This document shows positions 13,471-24,424 of a DNA stretch of 64,000 nucleotides, piece by piece (the first letter of the stretch is position 1; each line of letters starts with the position of its first letter). The translations under genes and the position numbers were made by a program. The stretch lies in NCBI GenBank assembly GCA_036852015.1, contig JAANDG010000059.1:347436-411435 (forward strand), read 5' to 3'. The notes under the pieces are model-generated. The model saw nothing but the letters and a program-made list of their open reading frames with translations. It made no database searches and had not been told where the DNA came from. This stretch comes from Pelodera strongyloides. Its lineage: Eukaryota; Nematoda; Chromadorea; Rhabditida; Rhabditidae.

Positions 13471-14513
13471 AAAAATCTAAAAATCAACCCACCAAGCAAA
13501 GCGTCGCCGATCCCAGGAATAACAGCAAAACAATCGCCGTGTCCACCGATATTGGAATGTGCAGTAATGGAAAATGTGGTAGCTGCATTTCCCAGCCAGT
13601 CTTTTAGTCAGGCTGCAGGCTAGCCGGTTAATAAGGCACCAGGTTCTAGCTTTGTCCAAACCTTGGCCAAACCTCAGCACTTGCAAATCAGAATCACAAA
13701 ATAGACCCTAACTATGACCCTCAATAACAAAGTAAATCATGTTCTTGTGCCGAGCATCAATGTCAAAATAGTTTTCTAATTGTAAGAGGTTAAGCTTCGC
13801 AATGCTCGCCTCTCGTCGAAGCGCCAAATTCTAAGTCTTCGACACATAGGGCCCTAAGAAACGGGGCCTCCCACGTTTACAAATCACTCCCTTAGGGTTT
13901 AGGGGTTTAGGCGGGCCCCGCGCGACGTTATTTCTATTAACCGCGACTGATTCACATCAAGTGTGCATAGGGACACAATAGGGCACCACATCGCAATTTG
14001 CATACAATACACATCAATTACCGAGCTAGGGCATGCCGAGCAACGGGGCCCAGCGAGCACACAAGGGTAAGTTAATTAGACTAAGTGATGTAGAGACAAA
14101 GACAAAGAGAAGAAAGAACAATGTGCTAAAATTTGCTTCCGATTATATATATTTATTAAATGTCTATGATAATTACATTACATTCAATCGCATAAATCAT
14201 AATTAATAACATCATACACAATACTGTCAGTTTAAAAAATAAGCAAATTTAACAAAGAACACGATAAGCAACAAGCAAGTAAAGTGTAAAGCTCATAAAG
14301 TAATGTTTATTGAAAAAAGTTACACTACGAGATCAAGAGTTATAAACTTTCTTCAGTAAACAAAACAGTTTTCAGTTCTGCTAATTTAGAAAACTTCTAA
14401 TTATCGAAGAACAAGAGAGAAGCTCAAGGACATAATCTAAAGCTTGTTTCAGTTAGGTTATTGACATTTTCAAATCTTATAATTCGGTTCACTAATTTAT
14501 CTAACGTCCAAGT

Positions 14514-15230
14514 CTTACAACTCAACCAAGTGCACCTCTAAAGATGCCGAAGCTTAGAGAACTTAAGGGTTTTAAGTAAAAAGCCATAGAGCATAAATCC
14601 TAATTGCCTAATTATAAGTCTTCACCAATATATTCAAGCCTGTACTAAAACTGATTGTGACATCTTTCACCTAGTCTGAACACCAACTGCTAGAACTCGA
14701 ACCTATAATGCACATGGTGAAACGTATCTGCCTTGGTCAAGTTTCAGTCACTTCTGAATTTGCAATAAAAAGGAATAGACCAATAATCTACACACAAATT
14801 TGCACTGAATGGGTGGGTATCAGTATCATGCTGGAAATCACAACCAAGTTACCGTACTCTAACCGAAGCGCATACCTATTAGTTTCATTTGAGATTTCGG
14901 AAAAATATTTTATTAGTTTTGCAAATTCGGGTCTTTGGACAATTACCCTACCAAATATTATAAGCACTTATTGAGTCGTTGAAACGCATGCCTATTAGTT
15001 TCAGTTCAGACTTTGGTAAAGAATACTAGTAGTGTTACGTAACGTAGTCGTTCTTTGTTGTTTTTACACAGAGAGTATTCAGACACCACCAATTACCCTG
15101 CCAAATATTACAAGCACTTAGAGAGTTGCTCGTAAATATATGTTTATTTTGATGGGCCTGTCCCTTTAAGTTCTCTAAGCTTCAGTAGGGGTTGCATCTT
15201 TAGAGGTGCACTTCTTTGAGTTGTGTTGAT
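14514..15230. mobile_element. Nested palindromic repeats
   Basis: The outer arms 14514-14570 and 15169-15230 are inverse copies sharing GCACCTCTAAAGATGC and AAGCTTAGAGAACTTAA. The inner right end is the TTAAAGGGACAGGCCC family terminus. Between them are copies of the CCAAATATTATAAGCACTTA motif that also occurs at 21.0-21.9 kb. Confidence 0.65.
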
Positions 15231-15796
15231 GCTTGAGCAGGTTGAATGAATTTCGAATTCGAACGATTTTAGACTGGCCCCAGCCTAACTGTACTGTAAG
15301 ACCGTGCTTTAGATTATTTCCTTGGGCTTCTTTTTTGCTGCTAATTTTGTACGATCGTCCACGGGAATCGTACAAAATTAGCATAGGATACATTGGATTT
15401 GCTTATCATATGCAAATTTTCCAAATGGGCTAGTATTTCGCTTTAAAGCCATATAAAAGCCTGTTTTTGAATCGTTGCTGGACTCCTTAATTCTCACTCT
15501 CACGTAATTCCCGCAAACAACTACGTGATTCTCGAACTTCATCACGGGCTACAGTTGCACAACACACGTTTCAAAAACCGGATGCTATACCGCTTTAACT
15601 TTTGTTTCAATCACCACTTAAACCTCAGATTTAAGTTCGACCAATTTATCAATGAAATTGCTCATCCAGCACTACAACTTTCTCCCGTGTACAATCATCA
15701 CACGCTGGAACTCTGATCACAATGAATGAGGGCTGAGCCTGATGGACCTGGAATAAATTATATGAAAAATTAGAGCTATATAAAAGCCTGTTTTTG

Positions 15797-15836
15797 AATC
15801 TCTCTCTCTCCCTCTCTCTCTCTCTCTCACTCTCTT

Positions 15837-15892
<56 letters not shown>
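15797..15892. repeat. CT dinucleotide tract
   Basis: Long CTCTCT run, mostly uninterrupted after 15850. Confidence 0.95.
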
Positions 15893-15895
<3 letters not shown>

Positions 15896-16017
15896 GTTCG
15901 GGACCAGCCTATGATGTCCTTTCCCATTATTTTAATGGATGTATATTTCTTATATATTTCGATTTCATTATATTTCTTGAATTTTACTAAGCTTTCCTAT
16001 AATATACGGATACTCAC

Positions 16018-17130
16018 CTTTCGCGCACATATCGGGCAGCAAAAATTCGGGGCCGGATTCTCTTGTGTCGAGCTAGCCTAAAACAACGAATCACGTTACT
16101 TTAATTTCCACGAACTGATAAGGAGAAACAAAGTAGGTATGCATATAAGCACGCAAGGACGACGTACGCACACGCCCCTAAAAAACTAATAAGTGCCATA
16201 ATCAACCGACCTTATGTTGGCCAAATGAATCCTGATGCGCTCTCTTTGTGACGACACCACCGGAGTATCTGCAAAAATATAGGTACTCCTTATACTTCCC
16301 CAAGTTACCGTTACGGTAGATCGCTCAACTCTAGCTCTGCAGTATCAAAGTCGGTAACTTCTCTTACAGCTATGGAGCAGCTTTCATCTTAACGTTCTCC
16401 TTATCGTTGCACCAGAGCCAGCAAGCCTTGCTAACATCATAGAGTTACAATCATGAAGCATAATAAGACATAGCTTAATCCTCGGTTATGGTAGCTCGAG
16501 CTCAAGTTACCAGTCTCACCCTTCATGATCCTATCTAACAGCGTTAGCCAAGCACACATACACAAGGGCGTGAGAACTTTAGGGTTACGGTATTTCCAAC
16601 ACGACTTGGCTAACATTCAAGCGAAATACCGTTCCGGTTTTGAAACGCATCGTGGTCAATGTATTCGTATGCAGCTTATGCTAATTTGCTCAAATTTAGC
16701 TTGATTTTTTATTCTAATTTACATTCATTTGCCTAAGCTGCATAAGAATGCTGGTGTACTCGATGTGTTTTAAAAACCGACCGGTGTTTCGCTTTAAGGC
16801 TGAGGTAGAATCTCAGGCTCACCCTTCATGATCTCCCCTATGTCCGGGTTTCAGTGTCACGTCTTCCTCGTCCACCCACTCAAAGTGACCGTCTTCGAAT
16901 TGGACTTTGAAGCCGGCGCCCACGCGAACGTATCTGCAAGTCGACAGTATAATCACAGCAAGCACCCATGCCTCCCTCCTTCTCTCTCTCCCTCTCTCTC
17001 TCGCTCTCTTTCTTTCTTTCTTTCTAGTCTACATCTTCACTCTCTCTCCACATTATCATCCTCTCTCTCTTTCTCTCAGCCTCCCATCCTCCCTCTCCCT
17101 CCCTTTCTTTATTTCTTTGTATTCTACACC

Positions 17131-17172
<42 letters not shown>

Positions 17173-20100
17173 ACACTACTTAGCTCTCTTTATCTACACT
17201 ATCTTCCCCTCCTCTTTCTCTGGGCCCATACTCTCTCTCTCCCTCTACATCAACTCTCCTCTTCTCTCCCTTTCTCTCACTAATTCCTCTCTCTCCTTAC
17301 GGCACGTACAGTACCCTCACATACAAATTCCACAGTGATCTGCCCTCACCTGACTGTCGCTGGTACCAACTTGCCATCTTTCCTCACCTCAACCTGCTCA
17401 CCAATCAACTGCTGAGGTTGGAGCCCAGAACCTGAAAATATAGAAATTACTGTAATTACTGTAACAGATCTTAACTACATAATGGAAGAAAACAGTGTGA
17501 AACTAGTTGAAATGACTTTTCGTCAAGAAACAAGAGCAAAGGTTGTTAGTAACAGCGCTAATAAATAGCTAGCTATCTAAGATGGGGTTTCCAAGTATGA
17601 TGAAAGTTTACCGTACTTTGGAACTACACGAGAATGTTGTTTTAAATGTCCATATTAAATATGCAGGCTTCGAGCATAACTACGGCAGTATTGACAGAAA
17701 CACGGACATTTTTTGGAACACTTGGAAAACCCACGACTTCTCGAGGACAGCTGAGCCACTTGAACGTGCTCCGCTTGTGTACGTTCCTCTGTTTAATCAG
17801 TTTCTTTATTTTTTCACTTTTATAAATAAAGAGTTAAAGACCTCACCACTAGACGATGACGGATACTGCGTATCCGGATTAGAAAAAGTCGTCGACTGAC
17901 CATTCTTCGATGGTTCAACTTGAACCTGAAAAATTCAGTCATACAAGCTCAGAAAAAACAGCGCTTCGGTCCACAGAATAAAAAAAATCATTAAGCGCGG
18001 CATGCACGAAAACTAGAGTGGTCTCCCTAGCATCGCCTATGTAGAAAACAAAGAGCGAACTACAGTTTGTCATATGGCTAGGTGGGTAGCCCTTATTATC
18101 GTGCAGAACTTACATAATGCATAAGAAAATTTGAAAACCCCAAACCACACCTGAGACAGTTTTTCACGTTTCGGAATTGGTGCCTCATGTTGAGGCGATC
18201 GATGTTCACTGATCTTCATTTTCATTTCGCCTTTTCCCCTAAATATGCACGTACAAGTTTCAAGATAGGATAACAGGAACAACCCCGAGCGGAAATGGCT
18301 CCACGTCAGTTCACGGATGTGCATTTGAACTTAGCTTACTATTCAAAAGCCGCAAAGGTCAAAATATAGGAATACAAAGGGGAACACTCAGCACTCACAA
18401 TCGTGCGCCGCTAGGGACAGCGAGCGAGAGAACCCGTGAGATTCCTTGGTCAGAAAGAGATCGAACATCCACACCGGCATCCATCAATTGCTGGGTGGAG
18501 AACTAAAAGAAAGTGGATTAGTATAATAAGACCACCTAGAAAGAAGACCACCCGGTAAGTAAGAAGACAACCCAGTAAGTAGGAGGATCACCCAGTAAGT
18601 AAGAAGACCACCCAGTAAGCAAGACGACCGACCAACCAGTAAGTAGGCGGACCACCCAGTAAGTAAGAAGACCACCCTATAAGTAGGAGGACTACCAAGT
18701 AAGCAAGACGACCGACCACCCAGTAAGTAGGAGGACCACCCGGTAAGTACGACGACCACCTCGTAAGTAATAGACCACCCAGGGAGCAAGAAAATCACAA
18801 AGTAGGTAAGAAGACCACCAGTACGCAAGCAGGACGACCACCTAGTAAGTAGGAGGACCACCCGGTAAGTACGACGTCCACCACGTAAGTAATAGACCAC
18901 CCAGGGAGCAAGAAAATCACAAAGCAGGTAAGAAGACCACCCAGTAAGCAAGCAGGACGACCGCCTAGTAAGTAAGTAAGACCACCCAAAAGGTAAAAAG
19001 GTCAACCCGGTAAAAAAGAAGCCCTCCCATTTTTTTTTTAAGTAATAAGACCACCCAGCAAATAAGAAGACCACCCAGTGGTTGCAAGTTAGAAAACTCA
19101 CAAAAAACTCCTGCCCTTGGCAGTCTGTCAACTGCAAACCCGTATCGGTGACGAATATCGTAGCTGAAGAGTCGTCAGCTGAAATATCAGTGTAAAATAC
19201 TTGAAACTCGTACGCGCATAACACAGTGAAGTCGCCTTCACGCTACAAGATCAACCGATCAACGCAAACTGAACGAAGAAAATGTCTCTCCCAACTTGCA
19301 GCAAGATTATCAGAAGAAGTGTAAATATGCTGCACTAAGGTGACTAAGGAACAAAGAACAAAGTAGCTTTATCTACCTTCAAATCAACAAAACATACGGT
19401 AGTGTTGTGTGGTGTGCTCCTCATCAGCTCCTCCCGTATTCCTCTCTCCTCCTTCATTATCGTCTTCATTTACGATTGACATTATTGATTGAATCTGAAC
19501 ACTACTTCATACTAATTGGGTTTCCAAAGTATGGTGAAAATGTACAGTGCCTTGGAACTACAGGAGAGTATTTTTTTCCATATTATATATGCAGGTTTCG
19601 TGCAGAAATACGGTAGTATTTACAGAATCACACCGAATTTTTGGAATACTTGGAAACACCATTAAGACAAATAAAATAATACAGTAGTAGTACGTACATG
19701 TATGGGGCTCTTTTAAGCAAAACGAACATGGTCTGTTTGGCCATGTAACAGTGAAACCATAATTACATTTTAATTAAGGGTCGAAACGGGGCGTCGTGTT
19801 ATTAGAAAGGCACGATCACTTTCTCTACATTTAATATGTTGTTACATTAAATGACTCTTATTTACGCTGTTCTCCAATCTTCAATCTTCCTTTTATTTGC
19901 TCTTTAATTAAGAAACATTAACTGACCTGTTCACGTGACAACTCATCGGTACCGTCTTCCACACTCGCCATACGCAAGCCAGAATTGGGCAGCTGTAAAT
20001 AACGAATGAAGAACAATTTCAATTGTGACCTTGTATGTAATGAGTACATCTCGCCCGAGGTTCACTATCTGCCAAAGACCAAAATAGCAAGACAGCAGAT

Positions 20101-20392
20101 GCTGGGCCAAAAAGGAAAACCAGTACCAAAGGCCATATTCTCCCTACGATTCCCTCGGGAAAATATTCCCTGGGACAGAAAATTGCACTATTATAATGCT
20201 AGAGACGCAGGGAAAAAGATGAGGCATTCCCCACCGGGAAATGATTTGTGAATATGGCCTCCATTCGCCTGGCATCCGTAGAAGACAGAATGTCACTTTA
20301 TCACTTTTGGTATCACTTACCGTAATCACATCAGGTGAACTCTCCGTGATCGGTTCAACGTTCGCTTGGTCGGCGCGCCGTTTACGTGACAT
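16018..20392 (-). CDS. Tudor-domain chromatin protein, 53BP1/HSR-9-like N-terminal part
   Basis: Ten exons join in phase on the minus strand: 20321-20392 (ATG), 19927-19992, 19102-19131, 18399-18502, 18151-18208, 17847-17925, 17350-17431, 16823-16933, 16211-16268 and 16018-16072. The protein starts MSRKRRADQANVEPITESSP, a short basic nuclear-type start, then acidic Ser-rich sequence. At about residue 140 comes a Tudor-like fold: IGEQVEVRKDGKLVPATV, then GAGFKVQFEDGHFEWVDEED. This resembles the first Tudor of 53BP1 (GAGKYKLLFDDGY). It is followed by YSGGVVTKRAHQDSFG, which resembles the start of the second Tudor (YFSAGVVKGHRKES). 53BP1-type tandem Tudors bind methylated histone H4 at DNA breaks. 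The family call is inference from these short stretches; another Tudor/Agenet protein is possible. The donor at 16210 (GTCGGT) is weak, and the gene probably continues below 16 kb. Confidence 0.6.
16617..16797. mobile_element. TTAAAGCGAAATACC MITE beside a Tudor exon
   Basis: About 180 bp. The left end is slightly degenerate (TTCAAGCGAAATACC), the right end is GTGTTTCGCTTTAA. It lies 26 bases below exon 16823-16933. Confidence 0.8.
16975..17295. repeat. CT-rich tract in an intron
   Basis: About 320 bp of CTCT/TTTC sequence in the intron between the two Tudor exons 17350-17431 and 16823-16933. On the transcript strand it is purine-rich. Confidence 0.9.
18520..19080. repeat. GGGTGGTC minisatellite in an intron
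   Basis: About 560 bp of imperfect tandem units of roughly 20-24 bp, with cores such as GACCACCCAGTAAGTAAGAA on the plus strand. It lies in the intron between exons 19102-19131 and 18399-18502 of the Tudor gene. The units keep one minus-strand frame open across the whole tract. Confidence 0.9.
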
Positions 20393-22199
20393 TTCTCTGC
20401 CCTAAAAGGGGAATTATAAAAAATATATCCCTAGCTACAGTAAGTAGCTAGACCTCTCGAATGTGTCTTCCTTATGAGAGTGTTTCTCCTACACCGTTTT
20501 ATGGAATAAATAAAGAGTTAAACTATCCCAACAAATTCACACGATAACATGAAGTATGGAGAGAGAAAGAGAGAGAGAGGGGGGGACAGAGAGGGGGAGA
20601 GAGAGACCAGAGAGAGAAAGGTAATTAGGTAGTAGCATAGAATAAGCGCAGGTGCTTCAGTCACCTTAGTAACAACAAACAACCGTCAACAGGGGCTAGT
20701 GCCACCAGCCCATACAACATTCCTATTATATACAGCATATATATTCTACTAAACTTATTCAATACTCCACTGCCATTTTCGATAGCTTCATATTACATTT
20801 TTTTTCATCTTCTCGAACCCTAATATGAAAATGTTAACTTTTCCCTTCGTAAAAACCATTCTTGCGTTTAATTTCTGGTTCCAAAACGTCAAAAGTTTAC
20901 TATTATTTAAGTAATTAGTTAATTAATATGTTATTACATATAAATATATTATTGATAAAAAAATTTCTTTTAAAAACAAATGCCTCAGCCCCGAAAAAAT
21001 TCCCAAAATTACGAACATTTTGAAGAGACGCGGGGGACTTTTGCTTCAGACTGGACACTCATAGGTATGCGTTTCAACAACTCAATAAGTGCTTGTAATC
21101 TTTGGTAGGGTAATTGGTGATGTGCAAATGTGTTGCCTTCTGTGTAAAACAACAAAGACACGACTACGTTATTACGCAACACTACTATTATTCTTTACCG
21201 AAGTCTGAACTGAAACTAATAGGCATGCTCTGTTACTAATAGGCATAGGCTCTGTTACTAATAGGCTAAACTAATAGGCATGTTTCAGCAACTCAATAAG
21301 TGCTTGTAATCTTTGGTAGGGTTGCATTCCTAATGCGTTTATGCAAGGTGGGGTCTAATTGGGGTCTAGTTTTTATTCTAATTTTTGCTCATTTGCGTAT
21401 GCTGCATAAGAAAGCAGGTGTGCAAGGCGTTTCAAAAACCGGCCGGTATTTCGCTTTAACCAATGCTTGTAATTTTTAAATTACAAGCTGTGATGTTGGG
21501 AAACTCTCGCAAGCAATTGTCCCCTAAATACGTAAGCCCAGTATGCGTTTACGACTCAAATAAGTGCTTGTATTCTTTAGTAGAGCACACTAGACTCGCC
21601 TCATAGCAAAGAATAAGTTCTCTGTGAAATCAATATAACACACACGATTGATTTAAATCAATAATTTGCATATGATACATATCCTTTATATGCAAATTTG
21701 GTGCCGGAACGCTTGCCGGACGGGCACCAAATTTGCATAAACTACGTATGATATGCATACCATGTGCAAATTTCCCAAAGTAGACATACTTCGGTTTTAA
21801 TTTTACCGAAGTCTAAACTGAACTCATAGGTATGCGTTTCAACAACACAATAAGTGCTTCAAATCTTAGTAGGGTGATTCGAAGCGTGCAAAAACATCAA
21901 TTTATTGCCTTCTGTGAAAAAAACGTACATTTTCATGAAATAAGCAGGTGACAGAGACCGTATTCACCACTCACGGGAATTTGTCCCTAGGGACACAAAT
22001 CCCTGGGGACAAAATCCCTGGGGGAGTTTAACGCTACATGGAAAAATTCCCTGTCCCCGAACTGAAAACCGATTCACACTCATTTGGGGAAATAGGGTTT
22101 TTTTTTCACTACCAGGGATTAAACTGCGGGGAAGTTAAACTTATAATTACGCCTACCAGTAGAATTTAAACAGGCCGTAATAGTGAACTCTAAAAAAAA
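20393..22199. other. Divergent upstream region packed with inverted-repeat DNA
   Basis: Both flanking genes start from this stretch. At 20131-20262 is a diverged inverted-repeat element with AGGCCATATT ends. Between about 21060 and 21880 the phrase CAATAAGTGCTTGTAATCTT recurs at least three times, probably parts of one element related to that at 14.9-15.1 kb. A related CCGTATTCACCACTC end lies at 21957. Purine repeats occupy 20560-20620. No promoter motif stands out. Confidence 0.5.
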
Positions 22200-23566
22200 T
22201 CTATCGACTCTTTAGACGAAATCAGCATTTCTCTCCTCGAATCCGGAGTCGGACAATATGAAACACTACAGGTGAGCGAGAAAATCTACTATTTTAACTT
22301 CAAGCAATTATTAATTAGGAATATAATTATACAAGGAGCCATTAACTTTTATATGGCTGGGCTGAAGTAACCTAAAATCTATGCTAGAGTATCTCTTTAA
22401 AACGTTTTCAATTCAATAATTAGAGCCATAGTCTAAATTAGCGTTTATTACACTCCCACGAGGGAATAACTATTATTCTATGTAACTATCTATACTCTCT
22501 AACCTTCAGGTAGCCTCAATCATGTATTTCATTCTGTTACCGGGAATCCCAAGGCTAGGCATTTCTCACTCTATGTATTTAAATCGATAATAGCCAATTT
22601 CTAAAGCTCGCCCTGCCTACCATACTATCAGCCGATATCGCCCGAGATACCGCTGCTCAATCCCGCTCCGAAAAACTATTCCGGCTCGCGCAGATGCAAA
22701 TCACCTACTTACTGGTAAGTTATCTTTTTAGGTCACTAAATCCATGCTAAGGTACATAAGGGAACGAAAATTCCACTCATAGATAACGCACAAAGTCCTC
22801 TAGATACAAGCTGAAAGGGAAAAATACAATAATTGGTCATTTCAAGCGTAGAGTTTCAGAAAAGACATATCAAAGAAGTTATGTCCTCTAAACTAATGGA
22901 TGTACACTTTCGGCAGTAAGTATTAACAATCTGATTACCTTCAGAGATCTCAACAAAAACTAAAAGAAGAGAAAGATGCACTACAAAGGAAGCTAAAACT
23001 GCTCAGTTCTTCAGCAGTTGATCCTGGTGATACTACCGTATACAGGGTAAGTATAATCTAACTCGCCAAACTTCAGAGTCACTAACCAACTAACCAACGG
23101 TGGTTCGCACGCGTTAAATCGGTATGGCATATGGATTGCGAAACGAACATTGGGCAACTACATCGCTATATGTAAGCTGCGCACTTCCGGCTCATATGAG
23201 CTGATAGCTGAACTCAGTAATATCGCCGCAAAACCACACGCAATACCGCTTTAAACATGAATTTACTTTCCACATTCAGTGCAAATGAGCGTAAGCTCCC
23301 TGTTAGAATGTATTCAAGCAAAACATAGAAACACTGTACAAAAAAACCATCCACCCTTTTAATACAATCCTGAAACGTATATTTCTATACCTAAATTGAT
23401 GGCGAAAGGGACCAATTGATAAAAAAATCTACCCAACTTTATAATATAATGGCGAAACGTACCTCTCTATTTTCAGTGTCAAACTTGCGGAAAATCCTTC
23501 TTGAACGGACGCTACCTGGAAGAACATTTACATAAAAGACATACAGTGGAAACGACTACGAATTAG
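22200..23566 (+). CDS. DZIP1-like protein with single C2H2 zinc finger
   Basis: Exons are 22200-22271, 22607-22714, 22945-23046 and 23477-23566 (TAG). All internal borders are canonical and in phase 0. The second exon encodes SEKLFRLAQMQITYLL, matching the DZIP1 N-terminal signature (VLRLAQLTIEYLL). The third is a charged coiled coil (QQKLKEEKDALQRKLKLL). The fourth begins CQTCGKSFLNGRYLEEHLHK and continues with RH, the DZIP1 C2H2 finger. DZIP1/Iguana acts at the ciliary basal body and transition zone in animals. Vertebrate DZIP1 is much longer; this copy stops seven residues after the finger. The first exon cannot be extended to an ATG: an in-frame TAA at 22191-22193 lies just before a run of eight A. 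The true start is missing, uses an unseen exon, or is hidden by a base error. An AATAAA signal lies at 23655-23660. Confidence 0.7.
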
Positions 23567-24424
23567 CGAAGATACTTCTGAAACCAAATCAAAACGATCA
23601 TTTAACCAGCTTCCTGTGATAACTATATGCGTACCGTTCATCATTTTTCAAACCAATAAAGATTATTATTATCAAGTAATTAATGCGTAACTATGTAGTA
23701 ATTAGTAAGGTCACGGCGAAAATTAGACAACACAACTTCTAGCTTTTCTATATTTTCTTTCAACTAGAAAATGCCAGATATCACACTCATAAAATACCAT
23801 CCGCCGATTTAGAAACAAGTAAAAACTAAAACAAAAAATCAACTTTACCGAAAATGTTTATTAATAAATTAAACATAACGAACAAGCAAGCGTGCAGTGC
23901 AAAGAATATTCCACGAAAATCTCATCCAATAAAACGGCAAGTAATTATAATGAAAAGATATAATTTAACACATTTAACATCACCCTCAAAATCTAGAATA
24001 CCCCTAATGGACCGTAAATAGCTCACTATTGTGCAAAACAAACAAAAAATATCACATAAACCATGGCAATTTAAAAATTTCGAGAATAGACTAAAAAATC
24101 AAACCTCACTATAACATTCCAAAAAATTAAAATCTGATCGTATTAAAACGAATAATACTTTCTCTCTATATCACACCACACAATGCACAAACTTCAATTG
24201 GGAACCCATATCTACACAGACATATTTAGAGCGTTTCATTTATTATACATAACTTTCTTCTTACAAATAAACATCATTTGCCATATGGACATTCTGTTAC
24301 TTAATAAACAATTAGAAAAATAGCACTGAGCAGCGGCGAGCAACCGGCTCACTTGTACAGTAACTCAACATGGGCCCTTATACACAGAACAAAGCCTTTC
24401 CTTAAACTTAAAGGACCTAAGTCC
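23567..24424. other. Short tail-to-tail intergenic region
   Basis: AT-rich sequence between the stops of two converging genes. It contains the AATAAA of the DZIP1-like gene at 23655-23660. I see nothing else. Confidence 0.5.

Larger units (their letters stand above)
9926..16017. other. Long probable intron with nested repeats
   Basis: About 6 kb separate the last Tudor exon from the next good exon. A possible exon near 11822-11900 (reading DPHVTLLCGPFQT) and one near 12150-12360 (reading DEESRFLSL) have splice-like borders but cannot be joined in phase. The rest is repetitive: purine tracts at 10620-10900, inverted-repeat elements at 11524-11785, a 34-bp tandem at 12586-12686, a 36-bp tandem at 13290-13470, a nested palindrome at 14514-15230, and a CT tract at 15800-15892. 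Confidence 0.4.

Noticed and set aside
16828..17338. Long Ser/Leu-rich open frames on the plus strand
   Set aside because: They are translations of the CT-rich tract inside a Tudor-gene intron, with overlapping frames equally open.
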